Positions 4,766 through 9,439 of a DNA stretch of 9,439 nt are shown piece after piece (position 1 is the first letter of the stretch; every line of letters starts with the position of its first letter). A program made the position numbers and the translations under genes. The notes under the pieces are model-generated. The model was not told the origin of the DNA. It was given only the letters and a program-made list of their open reading frames with translations, and made no database searches. The DNA is from Methanosarcina sp. (lineage in GTDB: Archaea > Halobacteriota > Methanosarcinia > Methanosarcinales > Methanosarcinaceae), in NCBI GenBank assembly GCA_017883485.1, contig JADGNM010000074.1, positions 1 through 9,439 on the forward strand, read 5' to 3'.

Positions 4766-7084
4766 ATGTCCATGCAGCTTATAGATACAGTACATCGGAT
4801 TTTCGATAATGCTTATTTACAGATCGACAAAAAGCAGTACAAAAAGGCGCTTGAAAACCTTGCAAAGGCTGAAAAGCTTTTGGAAAAGGCAGATATGCCG
4901 GAGTTCTTAAGTCAGGCTCTGATGTTGAAAGGAAGGGCTCTCCTTGCTTCAGGTAAAAGGGAAGAAGCTCTTGCTGAGTTCCAGAGGATGCTTGAGCTTT
5001 CCGTCCCTCGCTTATTGGAAGATGCGGAGAATACTGATTACCAGTACCTTGTCTATAATGCTATCGGTTTTACTGTGAAAACTCTCCTGGAAATGGACAA
5101 TGATTCAAAAACAAAGGAGCTCTTCGACAGGAATGAAAAGGATTTCGAGAATATCCTTGCTGCCTATGAGAGGCTGCTTGCAGAGGATCCTGATAATTTC
5201 GAATACATCATGAATTATTTGAAAACGCTGGAAAATATCTCGGCTTATCATGTTGGAGCTCAGCAGTATGAAAAGTATGCCGATTTCGTTGGCAGCATAG
5301 TGCAAAATTATGGGAAAGCATTCAAAATCCAGTCCAATAACGAGGAACTGTACGATAACCTGGATACACACATCACGGAATATAAAAAATATTGCCTGCT
5401 TTTCAGAAAGCCCGGAGAGGCAAAAGAAGTCTTCGAGCAGGCTGAAGAAATCTATCGGGGAATCCTTGAAAAAGAACCCGGGAACGGCTTAGCCTTTGAT
5501 AACCTCCTCTCCTTATATGAAGAATCCGGGGACATGTACGCAGACCTGGGGGACATTGAAAAAACTGAAGAAACTCTCCTGCGAGCCATCGAGCTTCTGG
5601 AAGAAAAACTCAAGAAGCAGCCCGGAGACATTTATCTCATCCGTAATCAGAGTGAAATTCTCCAGATCCTCAGCAGGTCTTTTTATGAAGAAGGGGAAAT
5701 TGAAAAAGCAAATCAATATGCTGAAAAAGCCTTTGAAATCATCAAGGAATTGGCAGGGAAGAAGCCGGAAGACCTGGACTTTCAATATGATATCTCCGAC
5801 GACTTCATTGAGCTTGGGAAACTGTTTAGAGAGATCGGCGCAATTGAACATGCAAAAGAGTGCCGCATGAAGGAAATCGAAATCTATGAGAACATACATG
5901 AAAAAGACCCCGAAGACCTGGAAATCCTGGTGGACATAGCTGCCGCTTATGACCAGATCGGGCATCTCTATGCAGAAGAGGGGGAAACGGAACCTGCAAA
6001 ACATTACTATGAAAAGGGGATCGAAACCTATGAAAAGCTGCTTGAATCCGACCCTGAAAATCCTGACCATGAAATCGGTATTGCAGACTCCATAAATTTC
6101 ATCGGAGAACTCTACAGGTCTCTCGAACCAGAAACCGCCCGCGATTGCTTTGAAAAAGCTCTTACCATAAACGAAAAAGTAGTGAAACTGTTTCCGGAAA
6201 TTATCGATTACAAAGAAGATCTCATCTATACCCTGAAAAACCTTTCTTCCCAATATATAGTGCAACATCAGTATGAAAGTGCAATCCAGCTGCATGAACG
6301 CATTACTGAACTGCGCAGGGAAATGGCGCTTGAAAATCAGGGAGAATCTAAGTATGAAAAGGCCCTGGGAGTTTCCTACACTGAACTCGGTCTCATTCTC
6401 GAAAGAGCCGATAACCTGGAATTTGCAAAACAGCAGTATTCAAACGCGGGAGAGGTTTTCAGGAAGATCCTGCAAAATGAAGAAGAGGACCCTCTCGTTA
6501 AACAGATGCTGGCCATAGAACTCCAGATGCAGGTAGTGCTCTTTACCCGTGTAAAAAAGTATTACATTGCAAAAGAATACCTGGACCTTGTCCGTGATTA
6601 CTTTGAAAGCCTGTACGAAATTGACCCTGAAAACTGGTCAAATTGGAAGGGACTCCTTGAAACTCGGTCCCTTAATGGGGTCTTACAGGAATCTATGAAA
6701 AATTACGGGATGGCTGCCGAAAGTTATATATCGATATTCCCGATTCTTCAAAAGCATATCGATTCCGATCCTGAAAACCTTGAATACCAGGCAAGAGCTA
6801 ATCTCATGTATACCCAGCTCGGAGTTGTCTACCTTTTAGCTGACGAATATGAAAAGTCAAAAGAAGCCTTTGAAAAAGTCCTTCCCATAAGTGCAAAGCT
6901 GCTTGAAAAAGACCCGGAGAACGCGATTTACGTGGGAGATGTAGCTGCGACATTCGAAGAATATGCAAAGTTACTCAAAAAACTGGACCGGAATAAAGAA
7001 GCAGAGGAATATAGTGCAAAAGCCGAAGAACTAAAGGATAAACTGGAGGAGGATATACTGGAGGAGGATAAACTGGAGGAATAG
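4766..7084 (+). CDS. Large tetratricopeptide-repeat protein with 48-residue period
   Basis: This 772-residue protein is almost wholly alpha-helical repeats. The first ~80 residues hold two ordinary TPR units (YKKALENLAKAEKLL; GKREEALAEF). From residue 142 to 764 there are 13 units of 48 residues (one of 47), beginning at 142, 190, 238, 286, 334, 382, 430, 477, 525, 573, 621, 669 and 717. Each typical unit opens with a PEN/PED turn, has LG.LY..EGE.E.A in the middle and ends EKLLEKDP. The unit is a TPR lengthened by about 14 residues. No signal peptide, membrane segment or catalytic domain is visible, so a cytoplasmic scaffold for protein-protein contacts is likely. The partner is unknown. The tail is acidic (KLEEDILEEDKLEE) and coded by a 15-bp tandem repeat. 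The ATG at 4766 has no Shine-Dalgarno site; the ATG at 4772 is an alternative. Confidence 0.9.
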   Translation: MSMQLIDTVHRIFDNAYLQIDKKQYKKALENLAKAEKLLEKADMPEFLSQALMLKGRALLASGKREEALAEFQRMLELSVPRLLEDAENTDYQYLVYNAIGFTVKTLLEMDNDSKTKELFDRNEKDFENILAAYERLLAEDPDNFEYIMNYLKTLENISAYHVGAQQYEKYADFVGSIVQNYGKAFKIQSNNEELYDNLDTHITEYKKYCLLFRKPGEAKEVFEQAEEIYRGILEKEPGNGLAFDNLLSLYEESGDMYADLGDIEKTEETLLRAIELLEEKLKKQPGDIYLIRNQSEILQILSRSFYEEGEIEKANQYAEKAFEIIKELAGKKPEDLDFQYDISDDFIELGKLFREIGAIEHAKECRMKEIEIYENIHEKDPEDLEILVDIAAAYDQIGHLYAEEGETEPAKHYYEKGIETYEKLLESDPENPDHEIGIADSINFIGELYRSLEPETARDCFEKALTINEKVVKLFPEIIDYKEDLIYTLKNLSSQYIVQHQYESAIQLHERITELRREMALENQGESKYEKALGVSYTELGLILERADNLEFAKQQYSNAGEVFRKILQNEEEDPLVKQMLAIELQMQVVLFTRVKKYYIAKEYLDLVRDYFESLYEIDPENWSNWKGLLETRSLNGVLQESMKNYGMAAESYISIFPILQKHIDSDPENLEYQARANLMYTQLGVVYLLADEYEKSKEAFEKVLPISAKLLEKDPENAIYVGDVAATFEEYAKLLKKLDRNKEAEEYSAKAEELKDKLEEDILEEDKLEE
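7037..7081 (+). repeat. 15-bp tandem repeat at the 3' end of the TPR gene
   Basis: GATAAACTGGAGGAG is repeated three times (7037-7051, 7052-7066, 7067-7081) with one or two changes. It keeps the reading frame, adding five acidic/hydrophobic residues per copy (D-K/I-L-E-E). Copy number can change by slippage without a frameshift. Confidence 0.85.
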
Positions 7085-7102
7085 GTCTCCGAAAAAGAGT
7101 CA

Positions 7103-7151
7103 TGATCGCCAGGTAGCCTTGATCGCCAGGTAGCCTTGATAGTCAGGCAGA
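7103..7151. repeat. 17-bp tandem repeat downstream of the TPR gene
   Basis: TGATCGCCAGGTAGCCT occurs twice in exact tandem (7103-7119, 7120-7136), followed by a partial, diverged third copy (TGATAGTCAGGCAGA). It starts about 20 bp after the TPR stop. No function can be read from it. Confidence 0.85.
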
Positions 7152-7201
7152 TAAGTATTAGATTGTAATTCTCTGATTCTTAATCTTATTTTAAAGGGCA
7201 G

Positions 7202-7310
7202 CCTATCTCTTCGTGCTCGTGGACCCTGCGGACTGCAAATCAATGAAAACTGCAACATCTGGGGTATAGTATGCTTCTCCGCAGTTTTCTCACGTAAGCA
7301 TCGTGCTGGA
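7202..7310 (-). pseudogene. Remnant of a YgiT-type zinc-finger gene
   Basis: On the minus strand the sequence encodes ENCGEAYYTPDVAVFIDL, preceded in frame by a TGA where the first Cys of the CxxC pair would be. Bases 7258-7289 match 1220-1251 of the intact zinc-finger gene at 31 of 32 positions. There is no N-terminal zinc-finger half and no start codon in a sensible place, so it is a fragment of a second copy. Outside the conserved core the similarity fades, so the limits given are approximate. Confidence 0.7.
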
Positions 7311-7475
7311 TTTGACTTCTCATATCTATAATATGTACCATATGTACCTTTTGAAGCTAATTCTTTTTGTAACTGCTAACTATTTAAATGTCTAGTTAGA
7401 TTTTTATGTAGTCAGAATAAATGTAGTAGGTCAAATATCCGAATTTGACATCGCCTCTCTGGATTATAGAATAGG
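7311..7475. other. AT-rich non-coding spacer before serS
   Basis: I see no gene here. It contains a 9-bp tandem duplication (ATATGTACC at 7331-7339 and 7340-7348), a TATA-like TATTTAAAT around 7380-7388, and short arms CTAACT/AGTTAG flanking that TATA-like box. Confidence 0.5.
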
Positions 7476-7485
7476 CATTTATATC
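7476..7485 (+). promoter_or_regulatory. Likely TATA box of serS
   Basis: CATTTATATC is centred about 85 bp before the serS start codon. With the usual 25-bp spacing transcription would start near 7506, giving a leader of about 60 nt that ends in the AGAGG ribosome binding site. Confidence 0.4.
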
Positions 7486-7487
7486 AG

Positions 7488-7511
7488 AAACAGAATCTTA
7501 AGGTTCTGTTT
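7488..7511. promoter_or_regulatory. 24-bp near-perfect palindrome at the serS promoter
   Basis: The left arm AAACAGAATCTT and the right arm AAGGTTCTGTTT are complementary at 11 of 12 positions; the remaining pair would be G-U in RNA. It lies just downstream of the predicted TATA box and spans the predicted transcription start. That is a classic place for an archaeal repressor operator; as RNA it would form a hairpin at the very 5' end. Regulation of serS by it is inferred. Confidence 0.5.
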
Positions 7512-7553
7512 ACATCCTCATCTTAATTCATAATTACTTATCCAATAAACAAA

Positions 7554-7558
7554 AGAGG
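7554..7558 (+). promoter_or_regulatory. Ribosome binding site that fixes the TTG start of serS
   Basis: AGAGG ends 8 nt before the TTG at 7567. No ATG or GTG at the right place competes, and the protein from this TTG aligns from its first residues with the known M. barkeri SerRS ([15 protein letters not shown]). Confidence 0.6.
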
Positions 7559-7566
7559 CCCAAATC

Positions 7567-9075
7567 TTGGAATTACAGTTTAAACTAAAGGCTTATTTTA
7601 AAACAAGTGCAGACCCTGCTCCTGCAAAGGATGCCATTGCTGCGCATATTGAAGAGGCAAACAATAGTCTTCTTACTAAAGGGGCTCCTGAAGGACAGGG
7701 AGCAAAGGTTACGGAATGGAAGCTCGGGGAGGACAGGATCGAGCTCGTGCTTGAGTCCGGAAGGTATGTGAGAGTGCATGATGCGATCTTCAGGCTCAAA
7801 AAGCAGTTATCCGATGCGCTCGGAAAGAAGTTCAGGATCGGGATTCGCGGAGTTGAGGTTGAGTCCTTTACCATACTGGTGCCGGCTGAACATGAATTGA
7901 AGGCGCTTAAGGTTCCCTATGTAAAGAGCATGCAGAATCTCGAGGGCGGTATCTTGCTCGAGCTGGAAGTAGGGGAAGCCGAGATGAAAAACCGGGTTCC
8001 GGATAGGATTCTCACGCTCCTTGAGGAGAAAATCGAGGCTGCGCAGTACGGGGCAAAGGCTGAGCACTGGAACTTGCTCTGGCAGAGTGAATCCAAAGAG
8101 CATCCTTTCAAGGAAGACCCTACCCAGGCTATGTTGAAGGAAGGCTGGCTCAAACGAGGGGCAAGCCGCGGGCAATGGATCCATGGGCCTCAGTCGACAA
8201 AGGTTTTTCGGACTTTCGAAAAGATAGTTTTCGATGAGCTCCTGCAGCCTCTGGGTTACAGGGAGATGATTTTCCCGAAGCTGGTCACCTGGGAAGTCTG
8301 GATGAAATCCGGACATGCCAAGGGAATATATCCCGAAATATATTATGTGTGCCCTCCGAAGACCCGCGACCCTGAGTACTGGGAAGAAGTTGCCGATCAT
8401 TACAAGGTAACCCATGAAGTCCCAACAAAGCTGATCAAGGAAAAGATCGGAGAGCCTATCGGAGGCATGGCTTACGCTCAGTGCCCACCTTTCTGGATGT
8501 ACGTGACAGGGGAGACTCTTCCCAACGAAGATGTTCCCATCAAAGTTTTTGACAGGTCAGGGACTTCCCACAGGTACGAAAGCGGCGGAATCCACGGGAT
8601 CGAAAGGGTGGATGAGTTCCACAGGATAGAACTTGTCTGGATCGGGACAAAGGAACAGGTGGTAAAATGCGCAGAAGAACTTCACGAGCGCTATATGCAT
8701 GTCTTTAATGACATTCTGGACATCGAGTGGAGAAAAGCAAGAGTTACTCCCTGGTTCATGGCGCAGGAAGGGCTGCTTGGCCTTGCCGAAGGAGATGTAA
8801 TCGGGACAACCGATTACGAAGCCCGCTTGCCTTACCGCGGGGAAGACGGCGATTGGCTCGAATTCCAGAACGTAAGTATCAATGGAGATAAGTATCCGAA
8901 AGGCTTCAATGTGAAACTCCAGTCCGGAGAAGAACTCTGGTCAGGCTGCTCGGGCGTCGGGCTTGAAAGATGGGCTGCAACTTTCCTTGCCCAGAAAGGG
9001 CTTAACCCTGAGAATTGGCCAGAGGATTTCAGGAAGAGGATCGGCGAGCTGCCAAAAGGCATCCGCTTCCTTTAA
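7567..9075 (+). CDS. serS: Seryl-tRNA synthetase, methanogen type (SerRS2)
   Basis: This enzyme charges tRNA-Ser with serine using ATP, in the cytoplasm. It is the rare class II SerRS found in some methanogens. The length (502) equals, as I recall it, that of the M. barkeri enzyme. Residues 1-165 form the idiosyncratic tRNA-binding N-terminal domain, with [13 protein letters not shown] at the start; it replaces the long antiparallel coiled-coil arm of ordinary SerRS. The catalytic core follows. The three ligands of the active-site zinc that recognises serine are all present: C306 (YAQCPP), E355 (FHRIE) and C461 (SGCSGVG). Motif 2 surrounds [10 protein letters not shown] and motif 3 is GVGLERW. 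The 200-residue helix-turn-helix insertion region typical of the type is intact, including [14 protein letters not shown]. The start is TTG with AGAGG 8 nt upstream. It is transcribed alone, ending in T-rich repeats. I am very sure of the identity. Confidence 0.97.
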   Translation: MELQFKLKAYFKTSADPAPAKDAIAAHIEEANNSLLTKGAPEGQGAKVTEWKLGEDRIELVLESGRYVRVHDAIFRLKKQLSDALGKKFRIGIRGVEVESFTILVPAEHELKALKVPYVKSMQNLEGGILLELEVGEAEMKNRVPDRILTLLEEKIEAAQYGAKAEHWNLLWQSESKEHPFKEDPTQAMLKEGWLKRGASRGQWIHGPQSTKVFRTFEKIVFDELLQPLGYREMIFPKLVTWEVWMKSGHAKGIYPEIYYVCPPKTRDPEYWEEVADHYKVTHEVPTKLIKEKIGEPIGGMAYAQCPPFWMYVTGETLPNEDVPIKVFDRSGTSHRYESGGIHGIERVDEFHRIELVWIGTKEQVVKCAEELHERYMHVFNDILDIEWRKARVTPWFMAQEGLLGLAEGDVIGTTDYEARLPYRGEDGDWLEFQNVSINGDKYPKGFNVKLQSGEELWSGCSGVGLERWAATFLAQKGLNPENWPEDFRKRIGELPKGIRFL

Positions 9076-9110
9076 ACTTTTTGCTTTCACTTTTTGCTTT
9101 TACTTTTTAT
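9076..9110 (+). terminator. T-rich terminator of serS with 13-bp tandem repeat
   Basis: ACTTTTTGCTTTC, ACTTTTTGCTTTT and a partial ACTTTTTAT follow the serS stop at once. Runs of T after a gene are the usual archaeal transcription stop, and three runs in series make efficient termination likely. Confidence 0.65.
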
Positions 9111-9183
9111 CCCATGCGGCATAAAAATTTTATTTTGATCAAAAGACGCGAAAACTGGCTTATAGGCCAAATCACGAGTTCCT

Positions 9184-9227
9184 ATGAATTGTTCATGAAT
9201 TGTTCATGAGCTGTTCATGAGTTGTCG
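9184..9227. repeat. Four 11-bp tandem repeats (iteron-like)
   Basis: ATGAATTGTTC is repeated four times without a gap (starting at 9184, 9195, 9206 and 9217); the last two copies read ATGAGCTGTTC and ATGAGTTGTCG. Where the units join they form the palindrome TTCATGAA. The period is close to one helical turn, so a protein could bind the same face of each copy. Confidence 0.8.
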
Positions 9228-9238
9228 AACTTTCTCTA

Positions 9239-9273
9239 TCAACCCTGTACAACTCTTTGTCAACCCTGTACAA
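9239..9273. repeat. 21-bp direct repeat
   Basis: TCAACCCTGTACAA occurs at 9239-9252 and 9260-9273, a 21-bp period. More distant relatives follow (TAGCCCTGGATAAA at 9280-9293 and the CTGTATAACC block near 9316). This may be a longer degenerate array extending to about 9325. Confidence 0.7.
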
Positions 9274-9327
9274 TCCTGTTTAGCCCTGGATAAACCCCTC
9301 TGTCCCGGCATAATTCTGTATAACCAT

Positions 9328-9439
9328 GAACCAACTTTGTATCTCACATTTCGACCCCCCCTTGATTTTCTACCGATTTATGGTTCAATAACCATAATTT
9401 CTTGTTAATCCGATCATTTCACATATCAAAATAGTCCTA
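9328..9439. other. Non-coding tail with a perfect 8-bp palindrome
   Basis: No gene is visible from 9111 to the window end. In this last part, TTATGGTT-CAAT-AACCATAA (9378-9397) is a perfect inverted repeat with an 8-bp stem. It may be an operator or promoter element of a gene beyond the window. Confidence 0.5.

Noticed and set aside
5513..6295. Long minus-strand open frame of 260 codons inside the TPR gene.
   Set aside because: It is the reverse shadow of a repetitive, strongly coding gene; its composition (very rich in Phe) follows from reversed Glu/Lys codons.
7807..8415. Minus-strand frame of 202 codons inside serS.
   Set aside because: It is opposite a well-identified synthetase whose protein is conserved throughout, so it is a shadow.
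9184..9325. CRISPR array.
   Set aside because: The repeats are 11 and 21 bp with no unique spacers of 30-40 bp, and no cas genes are present.

Overview
The window looks like chromosomal DNA of a methanogenic archaeon, most likely Methanosarcina. The strongest evidence is at the right end: a 502-residue seryl-tRNA synthetase of the rare methanogen type (SerRS2). It carries the Cys306/Glu355/Cys461 zinc ligands known from the Methanosarcina barkeri enzyme. Moderate GC, AT-rich gene-poor spacers, TATA-like elements and few Shine-Dalgarno sites fit this. I cannot name the species.

Layout. (1) 1-840, plus strand: an intact MntA-like antitoxin (minimal nucleotidyltransferase, MNT) overlaps by ATGA a HepT-like HEPN toxin gene that has an in-frame TGA at codon 35. 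(2) 795-964: a 162-bp MITE-like element with terminal inverted repeats and a CCAA target duplication, in the tail of that reading frame. (3) 1114-1368, minus: a small YgiT/MqsA-type zinc-finger protein with no toxin partner. (4) 1590-2839, minus: a chain that reads MNT (degraded), then HEPN fused in frame to MNT as one 222-residue protein, then HEPN (frameshifted). ATGA overlaps join the parts. The simplest reading is two tandem MNT-HEPN modules in which the first HEPN has fused to the second MNT. (5) 2840-3372: a spacer with the likely promoter of the minus-strand chain, a 19-bp direct repeat and a strong hairpin. (6) 3373-4509, plus: an epoxide hydrolase-family alpha/beta hydrolase. (7) 4766-7084, plus: a 772-residue TPR protein with a very regular 48-residue repeat. 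(8) 7085-7566: a spacer with a 17-bp tandem repeat, a decayed second copy of the zinc-finger gene, and a palindrome over the predicted serS promoter/start region. (9) 7567-9075, plus: serS, followed by T-rich terminator repeats. (10) 9111-9439: a non-coding tail with short tandem repeats and a perfect palindrome.

The left 2.8 kb is a decaying toxin-antitoxin cluster. Both long MNT domains keep their catalytic motifs, while each of the three HEPN domains is damaged in a different way: nonsense codon, lost RX4HXY motif, or frameshift. The right part is housekeeping (serS) plus stand-alone genes. Several short dispersed repeats link the intergenic parts of the two halves. Apart from the toxin-antitoxin chain, I see no shared operon among the larger genes.
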